The notes: generated by a model from the sequence alone, not told the origin. A stretch of DNA of 64,000 nucleotides from Eledone cirrhosa (GCA_964016885.1 OZ024740.1:206642191-206706190); one strand, 5' to 3'. Shown: positions 11,155 through 22,750, counted from the stretch's first letter. Program-made: numbers and translations.

Positions 11155-11246
11155 TTATTTCTACTTTTGGCACAAGGCCAGCAATTTCCCCAGTACATTA
11201 CTGGTACTTTATTTTATCGACCCCGCAAGGATGAAAAGCAAAGAAC
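11155..11246 (-). mobile_element. SINE copy (antisense)
   Basis: tctacttttggcacaaggcc, then agtacattactggtacttta and accccgcaaggatgaaaagc: the reverse complement of the SINE 3' half. The 5' head is missing. Confidence 0.85.
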
Positions 11247-11264
11247 ATCAACATCAACAATAAT

Positions 11265-11312
11265 TGTTTCTACTTTAGGCACAAGGCCAGCAGTTTGAAA
11301 GGGTCGATTCTT
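11265..11312 (-). mobile_element. SINE 3'-end stub (antisense)
   Basis: tgtttctactttaggcacaa, then ggccagcagtttgaaagg and gtcgattc. Only the terminal part of the SINE remains. Confidence 0.75.
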
Positions 11313-11520
11313 CCTCTCTCTGGAAGAAATCTGCTGTGGTCAGGCCTGGAGAGGGATGGGCTCCGCCAGGCTTAAAATGCCCGAGAAACACCATATGTTA
11401 ATACGGCGGCCCTACGACTCCCAGGAGTTACGGGACCATACATCATTATCCTCATCATTTTACATCCATTTTTCCCTGCTGGCATGTGTTGGGTGGGCCA
11501 TTACAGACCAAATCAACACT
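11313..11520. mobile_element. Unclassified GC-richer repeat fragment with antisense retroposon tail
   Basis: 11313-11440 (ggtcaggcctggagagggat, tacggcggccctacgactcc) is richer in GC than its surroundings and looks like part of a mobile element I cannot name. 11446-11510 is a minus-strand retroposon tail (cattttacatccatttttcc, then ctgctggcatg). Confidence 0.4.
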
Positions 11521-12180
11521 TACTAGCTTTATTTGGAAACTACATCTTACTCAATAAATTCAATACATTTTTTTTTTGTATGATTTGCATCTCTATGAAT
11601 TAATCCAATCAAATCAAAGAATTTAATCCTTGACAAGGACCACAGTTACGAACCATGTCTATACTTAAGGCAATCTTCGTGGAGAATCTAGGATACAGCT
11701 ATACGTAGTGATACATCCTTTCTAATGTAAAGTAGTAGAGGCAATGTGTCAATTGTTAGTGACATTGAAAGGAAATGGACTTGATGTGTGTGTGTGTCTA
11801 AAATAGATAATACCAGTATGATGACTAACGTATACTTTTCTAACATAGCTGGTGCTAGAGTAGAAAAATGAAGTTTTCCTAAACCTGCTTGGGCATCTGT
11901 GACCCATTTTTGATTCTCTATTTCACTTACTGTATAATCACATTCTGGGTCAATCACTAGTTCACTGAACGTATATTGAAATACACCCACACAATCATAG
12001 CAAGAGCATGGGGTGTTTGACTGGCAGAGTTTTTACTTGCCAAATCCACTCACAAATTAAACCCAAGTTTATGGTAGAATACACAATGTGTTGGCAAAGC
12101 AAACTTGTTAAGCACACAAACCATACCTACTTTAGGAAAGAGGCTGTAATGACATCTCATGATATGACTCTGAAAAACCA
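11521..12180. other. Unassigned spacer
   Basis: A 100-codon minus-strand open frame (11688-11990) matches no family I know and has no supporting signal. Otherwise AT-rich DNA with a short (TG)n. Confidence 0.45.
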
Positions 12181-12189
12181 GAGTCCCTT

Positions 12190-12440
12190 GTCTTTATTAT
12201 CATTTCATCATTTCCGTTTAGCGTCAATTCTTCCATGCCTGCATGGGTTAGACAGGTTGTCCATGCCGGGAAACAAGTCTGGCCATGGTTGGTCATGTTG
12301 CACCTTGATCCGGCGAGGATTATAAATTTGGTCAAGGGCCCTTCCTAACACCAACCACATTTACAGTGTGGAACTGGATGGCACCGTTATGAGGAGGGAC
12401 AGGCCAGTTGACTGTGCCGATGCCGTCCCACAATGAGAGA
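12190..12440 (-). mobile_element. Retroposon 3' region (antisense)
   Basis: tttattatcatttcatcatt, then cttccatgcctgcatgggtt, then gacaggttgtcc and gggcccttcctaacaccaac: the common tail read backwards. gtgtggaactggatggcacc may be upstream sequence of the same element. Confidence 0.6.
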
Positions 12441-12639
12441 TTAATTATTAATCAATGCATCTGAGGAGGAGATAAGTTCAAACCCTGTTTGGGACATTGT
12501 ATTGAGTCCTTCCAGAAACAAAACATATTTTCTCCAGTTCTTACAGCTCTGCTAAAATGTAACTAACAGTACAGCTGGGACAAACAACAGTCGAGATTAG
12601 AATCTATTTATAAATTTGAGTTGACTTCTGTCCATCCGT

Positions 12640-12870
12640 CGCACAATGTGTGCATGTTTGTATGAATGTATGTGTGTGTAAAAGAAAGGAAGGGGGTGGT
12701 GAAAAAACTATAGCAAAACAGCGGTTGGTGTTTGCTATGCTGTGTGTGTGTATGTTTGTTGAATGTATGTCTCTGAGTATTTTTGTGTGTCTGTGTTTGC
12801 GTGTTTATATTTATATACTCATACATATAAATGTATGCATACACACATATACACATATGCATCAGCCTGT
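12640..12870. repeat. Degenerate TG/TA-rich simple sequence
   Basis: Repeated tgtatg and tgtgtgtg phrases on the plus strand passing into acacatataca. Open frames on both strands are low-complexity artefacts. Confidence 0.6.
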
Positions 12871-13021
12871 TGACAAAATCCTAGTACTATTAAAAGGGAG
12901 TTATAATTTTATCTATATCATTTACTAACTAGTGCAATATATAGTCATTAACAGTCAATAAGTAATCAGTGTTACTGACATGTAGATATGGAAGCACTAT
13001 CTCCATCATTCAAGGCCTTAC

Positions 13022-13244
13022 TTAACCATTTTGCATTTAAACCAGCCATATCCGGCCAGAATTCTCTGACCTCCTGTTCAAACTGGCTGTAACTGGCCAC
13101 TCCTACTGACGTTAAAAGATACTGTTCTCAAAATAAATAACATCAAAATCTCAGATTCGATATTATGTGAGATAATTATGTTAGGTAAAGCCTTTACCAT
13201 GAAAATATAGTAAATATAGAGTAATGTAACTGCTAAAGGGTTAA
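13022..13244. mobile_element. TTAA MITE, family 1, copy B (223 bp)
   Basis: TTAACCATTTTGCATTTAAA at the left and CTGCTAAAGGGTTAA at the right. The left end carries changes relative to the CCCTTTAG consensus. The interior (tattgtgagataattatgtt-like, gtaaagcctttaccatgaaa) is shared with copies A, C and D. Confidence 0.85.
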
Positions 13245-13490
13245 GGGTAGTGTTGACATAGATGTAGCAATAATATTACTATGAGGTATGTTATTTCATA
13301 ATGTGATGCGACAGAGGACTACATAGGCTTATGAGGCTCCAGGGATTATATGTATGCAATGTGTTTATGTTTTAAAAATGAGATAAGTAAAAGGAGCAAT
13401 TGGAGAAAAGAAAACGAACAGTTTATACTGGTGGTTATGGAAAACTACACAACAGTATGACCTGATTTATTATGTAACTGCAAGACATAT
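13245..13490. other. Unassigned spacer
   Basis: Nothing recognised. Confidence 0.5.
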
Positions 13491-13965
13491 TACAACAACA
13501 ATAGCAGCATCAACAACCACCCCCATAACCACCACTACAACAGCAGCAACAACCATTACCACCACCACTGCAACAACAATCATCATCATCACCACCACAA
13601 CAACGACGACAGCAACCACCACCACCACTACAACAACAACCATCATCACCACCACTACAACAACAACAGCAACAACCATCACCACTACTACAACAGCAGC
13701 AACAACCATCACCACCACAACAGCACCACCACCACAACAACAACCACCACCACCACAACAGTAATAACAACTGCAACCATCATAACAACAGAAGCAACCC
13801 ACCACCACAATAACAACAACACCAGCAGCAACCACCACCACCATCACAACAACTACAATCACCATAAGAGAAGCAATCCACAACAAACCAACTGCAGCAA
13901 CAGCAATAGCAGCAGCAACTCACCACCACGACCACAATAACAATAGCAAAAGCCCAATCTCCCAT
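13491..13965. repeat. C/A-only trinucleotide repeat (CAA/CCA/CAG)n
   Basis: About 475 bp in which the plus strand is almost entirely C and A. It is built from caa, cca, cag and cat triplets (for example aacaaccaccaccaccacaa) with decay at both edges. Minus-strand frames of poly-Val or poly-Cys (13470-13886, 13510-13776) follow directly from the triplet composition. Confidence 0.93.
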
Positions 13966-14250
13966 CACCACCCCAACATGTAGCCTGGTTAGCCACATGT
14001 GCGTTCTTAGAGAACCAAGCTATTCCTCTTTGTCAAAAATCAATGGAACAAGAGGGAATAAAGATGGTTGGAATGACTGTGTTATAATTAGATCAATTGA
14101 AATGGTGTGACTTGATGTTTTCAATCAGATTTATCATGCAGCACCATATATGAAGATGCTTAAATATTTAATGAAGATCTTAAGTAAATAATTATACAAA
14201 TTACTGAAATACGTAGAGGGTTTTAGCAATAATATATATATATATAATAA

Positions 14251-14375
14251 TTGTTTTTACTTTTGGCACAAGGCCAGCAATTACTCCAGTACATTACTGG
14301 TGCTTTATTTTATCAACTCCGTAAGGATGAAAGGCGAAGTTAACCTCGGTGGGATTTGAACTGTAAATTTTACTC
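14251..14375 (-). mobile_element. SINE copy (antisense)
   Basis: ttacttttggcacaaggcca, then agtacattactggtgcttta, then gatgaaaggcgaagttaacc and gtgggatttgaac (B box in antisense). It lies directly beside a (TA)n tract. Confidence 0.85.
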
Positions 14376-14661
14376 ATTTACTAGGTGTTCTTTTAGCTCA
14401 ATGCAATGATAGGATCATGCAGAGCTGTTATATAAACAACCTGTAACTATATATATACACACACACATATTTGTAGATTATTTTAATATATTTTAAATAT
14501 ATTTTTATAGATTTTTGTTATGGTTTTTCGTGTTTACATGCAGTTTTCCATGCCAGCAAGGGTAGGATGCTTTTTTGTTGTTGTTGGAACAATTACTTAG
14601 AGTGCTACTGATAACATGGAATCTAATACAATCTGTTTTTATCAATGACTGAACTGGCACC

Positions 14662-14829
14662 CTTACCAGGGTAACCTAGTAATGAGGTTTGCTAGGAACC
14701 CTCCTTACTAGAGCAACCTGGAAAGGAGAGTTGCGACAAACCCTACTAACTAGGATTACCTAAAAAAGGAGGGTTGCTAGAAACCCTCCTTACTAAGGTA
14801 ACCTGGTAAAGAGAGTTGCTAGAAACCCA
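14662..14829. repeat. Palindromic ~43-bp minisatellite, about 4 copies
   Basis: Units read roughly gtaacctggtaaggagggtt, then gctagaaaccctccttacta. Each is close to its own reverse complement. The best case is 14766-14791 (aaggagggttgctagaaacc, then ctcctt), where 24 of 26 positions are self-complementary. The array can fold into a series of cruciforms. Confidence 0.8.
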
Positions 14830-16390
14830 AACCCAGCAGAATAACAACAAAACCTGTCAAAAGGTTAGATGAACCCAGCATAGAGTCAACGACTATATAA
14901 CAATAAAATGTGGGGACATAAATATTTGAGATGGTGAATACGCTGTAAGACCAGTTTGGAAGTGACGGGGCCCCTAGTTTTTTTTTAAACATCTGTCTAG
15001 AAGAGAAGTAGATAGGGGTCTATCTGCACTAGCCTACTTGCTTAGTGGTGGAGTCCAGGAGGACAAAAGCTAGGGGGATACATCTTGAGAGAAAATGAAG
15101 CTGTGGCTGTCACATTTAAGGCCGTTACTGACAGATTGAATTTCCTGCAGTTAGGTGGAGGTACCATTTGCCTTGGGTTAACTTTGTCACTTGATCTATC
15201 TCCTTCACGGCAAATATAGTGACACAGAAAAATGTAATCTCCTAACAGCACTATATAGCTTCATTGCACAGGTGTCTTTTCTTGGTCATTAATGATGCTA
15301 TGATCAGGGTATTATGTACATTTGTGACAATCAAATACTGACACTGCCACCAAATTTATTACCTTTTCATGTGAAATAAAACAAGAATCTAAAAAGAAGA
15401 CATGTCAACTATTATTGTAAGGTTTTAAAAAGTTATTCCGTCTAACACAGACAATTTTTAGAAGTTGGTCGACACATTCCTTTTGACGTAAACCAATCTT
15501 AGATTTCAACACATTCTAGAATACTTTCTTGGTAGATACTCACTCTTGGTTCAAATCAAAATAAATAAATATTTTTACTCACAGGATTGAAGCAAATAGT
15601 TATAAGAAATATGGTTTTGTAATCAGATATATTGTTCTGGAATTTTACAAGATGTAATCTGAATCCTTTCCCCTCTATAACGAAATATCAAAATGATTTG
15701 AATGAAAGTCAATTTAAAGTTAATTTAGTCAAGACCAAATATTGTACACAGAATGGACAGCAAATGGGTTGTAGAAATAAAATGGCTGTGTGAAATAAAA
15801 CTAATTACTCTGTCTTTCAAACAACCATTAGATGATGAAAAGTAAGTTAAATAACATAGTAAGAACATTAAGTATAGATGCTAGCATTTATCAAATACAA
15901 TATTGAATCAAAATAAGAGACATCAACTGGTGTAACTTTTATATTATAGAATCCATGTAATATGTGGTCTTTACTGCACTGGCAATAAAAAACAGGTTCT
16001 ACTCAGTTATTTAAACATTAATTCTTTCATGAGTAGAGGCAATAGCTACGACATAATTTCAAGGTTTCTGTAACTATCTGACATTCAATATTGGCAGGGC
16101 AGTACATATAATCTTTATGAGGATCTCAGTACTTGTGAGGAGAAAGAGATGAAGAAATCATGCATCAAGGATTATCCTAATGACCTGAGACTTGATCCAA
16201 ATGATTGTGACAGAGTGGACCCTCCTAAAGACACTGGAGGGCTATACAGTGGCCTTAAAGTGAGTAGCAGCAGAATATGTTTACTGCCTATAAACAGGTA
16301 CAGGTGCAGGTTGATGAATGATACATAGAGTGGCTGGATACAAGCCTGGCCGATATGATTTGGAGGACAGGATGTTACCCATGCAGCATG
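14830..16390. other. Unassigned spacer, no gene recognised
   Basis: AT-rich DNA. The longest frame (minus, 15042-15251, 69 codons) has no recognisable motif. I see neither splice-flanked exons nor known repeats here. Confidence 0.5.
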
Positions 16391-16770
16391 TACCCTCTCT
16401 CCACAATACTGTTCGATCCAAAGGAACAGCGAGGCTGTTACAGTTTGGCAGCAGGGCCTGCCAGAATGAAGTTGTAATTAATGATGAACTACCTTAGGGG
16501 CTCTGACTCTGGATTTTTCCACAAGGTTTACTCCTGAAGCCTTCCCATGACTGGATATCACTGCAAAGCAATGGAGGTTTGGATTCAGAGTTTTCCTTCT
16601 CCTAGATGGACTACCTGCCTCCATTTGGCAGGCAGTACTGGGTTACATGGCAGTCAGTAGCAGGAAAATCCAGATATGTACATGCTAATGGATGGCTGTT
16701 GACTCTCACGAGTTCCTCCACCCTTTACAGGTTTTCTTTTTCACCCTGCAGGATGTCTAATAATCACTCT
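16390..16770 (+). mobile_element. Dispersed repeat, copy 1 (pairs with 25219-25355)
   Basis: gagttttccttctcctaga (16589), gatggctgttgactctcac, acaggttttctttttcaccc and tgcaggatgtc recur in the same order at 25223-25355. The part before 16585 is included because composition does not change. The class is unknown. Confidence 0.55.
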
Positions 16771-17051
16771 CCATGTATCTAATTTCACTCCCAAGGTATT
16801 GAACGACCTGAAACCCAGAACCATGTGATGGCAAAGCCCTTTTAAAGAGCAGTCACAAAATTCAAGACAATAATCCTTGTTATGATAAAAGTATGTTGTT
16901 TTTATACATAACCTTGAATGAATCAACTGTGCCCTACTCCATCTACAATTTTGGGCCTTGAGTTAATGTGAGAAACCCCTATATATTTTAAAGGAGGAGG
17001 TGGAGTGATATAGTACAATGCAGGATTAAAAACTTTGAATATGTTCTACGT

Positions 17052-17267
17052 TTAACCCTTTAGCATTTAAACCAGCTGTATCCAGCTAGAATTTCCTCAC
17101 CTCTTTCTGTTTAAACCAGCTGTAACCGGCCGCTCATACTGATGTTAAGGTATTGTTCTCAAAATAAATGACATCAAAATCTCATAGATTCGATATTATG
17201 TGAGATAAAGTGTTTACCACAAAAATATAACAGTAAATATAGAGTAATGTAAATGCTAAAGGGTTAA
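17052..17267. mobile_element. TTAA MITE, family 1, copy C (216 bp)
   Basis: TTAACCCTTTAGCATTTAAA at the left and AATGCTAAAGGGTTAA at the right give an inverted repeat of about 18 bp between TTAA sites. A 13-bp stretch found in copies B and D (gataattatgtga-type) is missing, which explains the shorter length. Confidence 0.9.
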
Positions 17268-17553
17268 AGAAGTACCAGTGATGTATTAAGGTTACTCTGT
17301 CATCTGTCCCCTTCATTCCACCACCACCACCAAATATATTTATGACCTTTTATCATAATAAAAACTCAATATCTAATATAAATAATACACACTAACATTA
17401 CATATCTATTGGATGTATAATGTTATAGTTCATGACTGACAAAGCACAGATGAGTTGAAAGAAAACTCTGCACTTGTATGAACACACAATACATATGAAT
17501 GATGATTAGGGGATGAAAGATTCTACAAGTTCCAAGTGGAATGAAGAGATAGT

Positions 17554-17673
17554 AGAGGTAAGCCAAAAAAAAGTTGGGCAGAAGTGATAGAAGCTGATCT
17601 GAGGGAACTAAACTTCACAAAGAAATGCTGGAGAGGACTTATCCAGTCCAGGCAAACATGGAATAACCGATGA
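17554..17673 (+). pseudogene. LINE reverse-transcriptase C-terminal relic
   Basis: The plus-strand frame of 39 codons to TGA reads RGKPKKSWAEVIEADLREL, then a Trp-Arg pair. It parallels the minus-strand relic at 2316-2522 (GRPRKTWAEVVKADLKLL). It is the basic end of a non-LTR retrotransposon polyprotein; all upstream domains are gone. Confidence 0.75.
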
Positions 17674-17679
17674 CAACAA

Positions 17680-18185
17680 CAAATGAAACACATGAAGCCA
17701 CATGTGCAGGCATGACAAAGTTTAGTTGATCAGCAATAAATATATACCAACTTGAAATAACCTATCAGATGTTTGGATAAACAATCTATTATACATAATA
17801 CTACAGTGATAAACAATCTATTACATAATAGTACAGTGAACAGAAAAATACCAGAGTTGTGAGCATACGCAGTACATAGATAGATTAAATTGTTTTTGTG
17901 ATATCAAAACAACAGTGGAATGTGATTAATAATTAACAAGGATCAGTAAACAAATACATTTGACAGTTCAAGGTTGACATTATTCTAGAGAGGAGACATT
18001 TTAAAGAATTATTTTAATATCAGAACTACTTCTACCCCCTCCCAAAAGGTTATGGATAGGTTAAAGGATAAACAACAACTGTTATAAGCCAGTTAGTGTT
18101 GTCTATCGCCATGTCAGCCATGAAAAAGAAAACTTATGATCATCTCATCTTTTTTTTTATATCATCTGATGTGTTCCTACTAATT
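17680..18185. other. Unassigned spacer
   Basis: A short tandem duplication (ataaacaatctattacataata at about 17776 and 17811) is the only structure seen. Confidence 0.45.
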
Positions 18186-18192
18186 TTAAGAC

Positions 18193-18258
18193 AGTAGCTG
18201 CTGTGATTTGAGGGAGATTTGGCTGCTATTTTTTTTAGCAAATTGTGGGACTATATAA
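18193..18258 (+). mobile_element. Dispersed repeat fragment (three copies in window)
   Basis: tgtgatttgagggagatttg, then gctgctatttttttta. Related copies are at 22516-22572 (tgtgatttgagggaaatttg, then gctacttctagcaagtcg) and 29100-29152 (gaggagatttagctgctatt). Confidence 0.6.
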
Positions 18259-18301
18259 TAGAGGCTGACTCAGTTTGTCACAAGGCAGTGATCACAATTT
18301 T

Positions 18302-18330
18302 GGAGAGAGAGAGAGAGAGAGAGAAAGAGA

Positions 18331-18372
<42 letters not shown>
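18302..18372. repeat. (GA)n microsatellite
   Basis: About 70 bp of GA with four GAAA interruptions. Confidence 0.97.
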
Positions 18373-18375
<3 letters not shown>

Positions 18376-18699
18376 TGTTTAACATATGACTGTGCTGTGC
18401 AGCAGCACATGAAAATAAGTGTAATTCTATAAACATCCATGAGTATGAAGCAAAGTTAATAATTGGCATATGTACATGAACATAGCAATGCATATTTATG
18501 ATAAACCCTTTATCTATGCATGTGTGTAGCTGTACCAGTTTAGGTATTGGTAACTACTGTACTAGATGCAAGTTGGTCTAATCAATGAGAAAAACACTTG
18601 CTGCTTATATTATACAACAGACGCACTCTTCTAGAAATGGTTAAGAAAACAAGCTTAAACTGAAGCAAAACAAACTGTTCTACTTCACAGTTGAACAGT

Positions 18700-18935
18700 T
18701 GCCATGATGGAGAGCATCCAACAGAAAGAACCAACAACATTAACAGCACCACCAACAATATCATCAACAACAACACAATCACTGCAACCAATAACACCAC
18801 AAACATCAACAACACCATCAACACCACAACCAACACCATTACCATCACCCACCAACAACATCACAACCAACACTATCACCACAACCAACAACACCATCAC
18901 CACAACCAACACCATTACCAACAAATACAGGTATG
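18700..18935. repeat. C/A(-T)-only trinucleotide repeat
   Basis: aacaccatcaacaccacaac-type sequence in which G is almost absent from the plus strand. All open frames here (Thr/Asn-rich plus, Val-rich minus) are artefacts. Confidence 0.9.
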
Positions 18936-19070
18936 CAAATTTCATTTTAAAAATTCAAGCTTTTCAAAATACTACAAAAATAATCATTAAAAATAAACTT
19001 GAAATGTTAATTAACAGTTATGTTGTTAATTAGCAAAAGACAACAATGAAAAAAAAATAGTTAAAAACTA

Positions 19071-19071
19071 T

Positions 19072-19114
<43 letters not shown>
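19071..19114. repeat. (TA)n microsatellite
   Basis: acacacacatatatatatat passing into pure TA. Confidence 0.96.
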
Positions 19115-19116
<2 letters not shown>

Positions 19117-19426
19117 AAGTATGTTTGCTTCTTAAGCTAATTCTTAAGTAGGAATTCTCATAATAAAGTATCACAGCTTGCTGTTATTGGCAGGAATCCA
19201 GCAGTTGGTGAGAAAACTGATTAAGAATATTGTTATAGAAACTGGTGGTTATTTAGTATAGCAGGGAACAGTTGGTGGCAGGATCTGTTTAAAATACATC
19301 AAATACCAGAACTTACAAAAACCAAGTGCACAACAAACATTAAAAAAACTGGAAATATACACACCATCTGACACTTGGGTCCATTAGTAAAATCTACTCT
19401 AGTTTAGGATATATATATATATATAT

Positions 19427-19734
19427 ATTAATAAGGTAATGAATTCTTTTACAATGGAATCAGCTCGAATGAGGAAAAAATATCCCCTGAGCAGTGTATA
19501 AATTAATATGTAAGTGATGAAACACAGATACCAACACATCTGTATATATATTGCAAAAGAAAAATTTAGCCAGATTGAAGTTTCAATCTGGCTAAATTTT
19601 TCTTTTGCAATATATATACAGATGTGTTGGTATCTGTGTTTCATCACTTACATATTAATTTATACACTGCTCAGGGGATATTTTTTCCTCATTCGAGCCG
19701 ATTCCATTGTAAAAGAATTCATTACCTTATTAAT
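19427..19734. repeat. Near-perfect 308-bp palindrome (fold-back)
   Basis: Left arm 19427-19579 and right arm 19582-19734 are reverse complements with a single change noted (cagctcgaat versus the complement of attcgagccg), separated by 2 bp. Both strands therefore encode the same pseudo-ORF of about 74 residues. A (TA)n tract lies at the left edge. The innermost 80 bp of the right arm occur again at 20091-20173, so the arm is a fragment of a repeated sequence. Confidence 0.97.
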
Positions 19735-20090
19735 TTTAACTGCTCCTAGTTTGAGCTGCAAACCGTCCCATATATACGACTGTTATTTCTAGCAGTACGG
19801 TTATGAGACTAGTTAGATACTGTAAAGCCATGTGCGCCACGCAGTCTTTTAAATTATTTAGAAGTGAAGCATATCAATTTGTCTCTGGATGTTTACTGAG
19901 GAGAGCGGGACATGATATTCCTACACTTTTTTAACTCGAAACATATTTGTATCTTAAAGTCTAAACTTATCTACGGAACAGGTTTGATTTTGAAATTTAA
20001 ATGTGTCTAAACATCACCGCCTTTTGGCAATACAGTTCGTCTCCGTTGATTTATTATTTTAAATCGATATGGACAAACTGTAGTATAGTA

Positions 20091-20173
20091 TACTTCAATC
20101 TGGCTAAATTTTTCTTTTGCAATATATATACAGATGTGTTGGTATCTGTGTTTCATCACTTACATATTAATTT
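20091..20173 (+). repeat. Third copy of the palindrome arm
   Basis: cttcaatctggctaaatttt, then tcttttgcaatatatataca, then the next 40 bp equal the right arm of the 19427-19734 palindrome from its centre outward. The match stops at attaatttata, where a (TA)n run begins. Confidence 0.93.
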
Positions 20174-20540
20174 ATATATATATAGACTTTGTTGTAAAGA
20201 CTTTACTAAAAAAACCAAGTAGCTGATGTAAGGAAAACTGAGCCCGTTAACACTTGTTAACCACCTCTCCAGGAACAAACCACTGTTGGAGAGAGAGTAA
20301 TGGAAGTAATAGTATGTTATAATATATGGTGTAGGTGTTCAATTGGCAAAATGACCACCCCCAAATATAACAACAGTATGTTATAATGTTTTGGGTAATA
20401 TCTATGGAGATGTTTCCATCAGCCATTATATAATTTCTCCTCACCCTTCTCCCTAATATTTTTATAGTGTAAGTCACATATCTGGGAGTGTTACTACTAA
20501 AAACACAAACCTTATGGCCCATAACCCAAATAAGACCATT
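20174..20540. other. Unassigned spacer
   Basis: No known repeat or coding signal. Confidence 0.45.
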
Positions 20541-21000
20541 CAGGTGACAGTCAAAAGATCCCCTCACCAATGTACAACCACTGGACCACATACACACAAT
20601 GTCTTCTCTCTCCTATCAGTATTACAAACTCTGTAGTGATTAACTTACCAACACAATATAACTACTAAATCACAGACTGTCTTCTCTCTCCTATCAGTTT
20701 TTCAACCACCTCTGTAGTGATTGACTTACCAACACCCTATAACTACTGGATCACAGACATACCATGTCTTCTGTCTTCTATCAATATTACAATCTCTGTA
20801 GTAATTCATTTACCAATACACTAACCACTAAATCACAGACTCTGTCTTTTCTCTCCTATCAGTATTACAACTACCTCTGTATTGATTAACTTACCAAACA
20901 CTATCCACTGGATCACAGACACACTATGTCATCTCTCTGTCCTTTCTACCACTACCACAACAGTTTCTACCAAGATTCCCTCATTAGCACATTACAACCA
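20541..21000. repeat. ~82-bp degenerate tandem repeat, about 5 copies
   Basis: Phrases gtcttctctctcctatcag, attacaa, tctgtagtgattaactta and ccactgg/aatcacagac recur at 20601, 20679, 20765, 20844 and 20928 (spacing 78-86 bp). Copies differ considerably, so the array is old. Confidence 0.85.
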
Positions 21001-21439
21001 TTGAATGGCAGACACCATTTCTGGATGACTAGATAGAGAAGTTTTGCGATCATAACAACAGAAATGATTTATACTTGTACAAAACAGCCAAATGGTTGAA
21101 CTGATATTGTCTCAACTAAAGATCTAGAAACATCTGTAAGACTGTGCAGCAACAGGTAACACATTAAACTCTGGTTCCACATAATAATATCCCATCAGTG
21201 GTTGCTGTAATGTTGATACGTTGAAATATCCAAACCAAGCAAACTTTAGATCCAGTGATACCTGCTGCAGTGACAAACTGAGAAGAAGTCAGGCTCAAGA
21301 AGCCTGTAAACAGGATCAGTCAGGTGTCAATGTATAGGAAATCATAAATCTGGTAATTTTCCTGTTCAATAAAAATAAAAAAAAAAAAAAAAACACCAGT
21401 GAAACCAAATCTTTAAAATGTCACTGAATGCTACATAAT

Positions 21440-21622
21440 CATTATTGTTAGCCATCTGGTCTAAGTACCTTATTGTATACCTTGGTTGTAGACTGATCGT
21501 TTATTGTTAGCCATCTGGTCTAAGTGTTTTATTGTATACTTTGGTTGTACACTGACCACTTATTGTTAGTCATCTGGTCTAAGTACATTATTGAATACTT
21601 TGGTTGTAGACTGACCACACTT
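21440..21622. repeat. ~60-bp tandem repeat, three copies
   Basis: tattgttagccatctggtct, then ttggttgtagactgacc, repeats at about 21442, 21501 and 21560. Confidence 0.9.
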
Positions 21623-21995
21623 ATTCCCTCACCAATAACTCCATCTTCTCTCACTCATTATTGATATCTATCACACTATCTCTCCATGAAATGAACAATC
21701 ATTCTTTATTGCTATTGATCACTCTCTCTTCTGTCATCACCATGTCTCTCTTCTACCCCTTTCTCTTACACCATGTTATTCATGCAGTTTTCTACCTAAT
21801 CTCCTCACCAACAACCAGCTGCCTATCACTGTCTTTCTTTCATCAATCACTCCTATACTATCCATTTCACTCATACCATTCACTCTTCTACCTGGTTTCT
21901 TTCAACTATCACCCTCTTGGTCATCTTACATTGAATGAAAGAGACAGCATAGGGTATAGAGGACCTTTTAGCTTTGTGACGTACATGACAATCTC
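21623..21995. other. Pyrimidine-rich spacer
   Basis: C/T-rich sequence with an incidental 117-codon plus frame (21661-22014), rich in Ser, Leu, His and Tyr. I see no domain and no reason to call a gene. Confidence 0.5.
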
Positions 21996-21996
21996 T

Positions 21997-22216
21997 TTAG
22001 TGTTGGTGCCATGATAAAACATACACAATACATTCTGTAATGTTGGAATTAGAAAAGGCCTCCAGCTGTAGAAACTATGCCAGAAATAGAATGTATAAGT
22101 GAGTGATGGTTTCTGATCTATTTAGTGGCTCAGTAATTCAGAATAAGAACTGATACAGACTATAATGGCTCGGCAAACCTATGTTAGCATGGAAAAGTGG
22201 ATGTATGATAACAACA
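21997..22216 (+). mobile_element. Retroposon 3' region
   Basis: agtgttggtgccatgataaa, then gcctccagctgtagaaacta, then cctatgttagcatggaaaag and tggatgtatgataacaac. Order and wording match other tails in the window. No (GAT)n is left. Confidence 0.7.
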
Positions 22217-22510
22217 TTTGTCATTGTTTTTCATAACATACACACATGTGTATGTGTGTGCTTATTTTTCCACCAGTTTAAAAACCAATGTTTGTATCAA
22301 GCCCCTTTATGTCCCATAATCAAGTGAGTTTGACAAACAGAGATCCATAAAATAAGTATTGGAGCTGATATGATTGACTGAAATAAATACACATTGTTTC
22401 GACCCAGGATAGCAGATCAATGATCAAAGACAATCAAGCTTGACCATTTTGTCTTTCCAAGATTATCTAGGACTACATTATCCAATGTGTATCTTTAAAA
22501 AACCCCCAGC
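22217..22510. other. Unassigned spacer
   Basis: Short (CA)/(TG) run at 22238-22262; otherwise nothing recognised. Confidence 0.45.
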
Positions 22511-22515
22511 AATGT

Positions 22516-22572
22516 GTGATTTGAGGGAAATTTGGCTACTTCTAGCAAGTCGAGCAGCCATGTAGAAACGGC
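22516..22572 (+). mobile_element. Dispersed repeat fragment
   Basis: Second copy of the tgtgatttgagggaaatttg family (see 18193-18258). Confidence 0.6.
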
Positions 22573-22592
22573 CTGTAATAGAGACATTATAT

Positions 22593-22750
22593 ATCATCAT
22601 CATCATCAATGTTTAACGTCTATATTCCATGGTTGCATAGATTAGACAGATTGTCCTGTACTGAAGCACGCCTTACTCATACACTCCGTTTCGGACTTGG
22701 TTTCTACAGCTGGATGCCCTTCATAATGTCAACTACTTTATAGTGTGTAC
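22593..22750 (-). mobile_element. Retroposon 3' region (antisense)
   Basis: atcatcatcatcatcaatgt, then tattccatggttgcatagat, then tctacagctggatgccctt and cataatgtcaac: the common tail in reverse, with its (GAT)n end intact as (ATC)n. Confidence 0.75.

Noticed and set aside
11688..11990. 100-codon minus-strand ORF as a small gene.
   Set aside because: No recognisable motif, no homologous copy in the window, length within chance expectation for AT-rich DNA.
13470..13886. Minus-strand 138-codon poly-Val/Cys frame, possibly a membrane protein.
   Set aside because: Comes from the (CAA/CCA)n tract; hydrophobicity reflects GTT/GTG codons, not selection.
19399..19792. The same ~80-residue ORF on both strands.
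   Set aside because: Explained by the 308-bp palindrome; no domain or codon bias.
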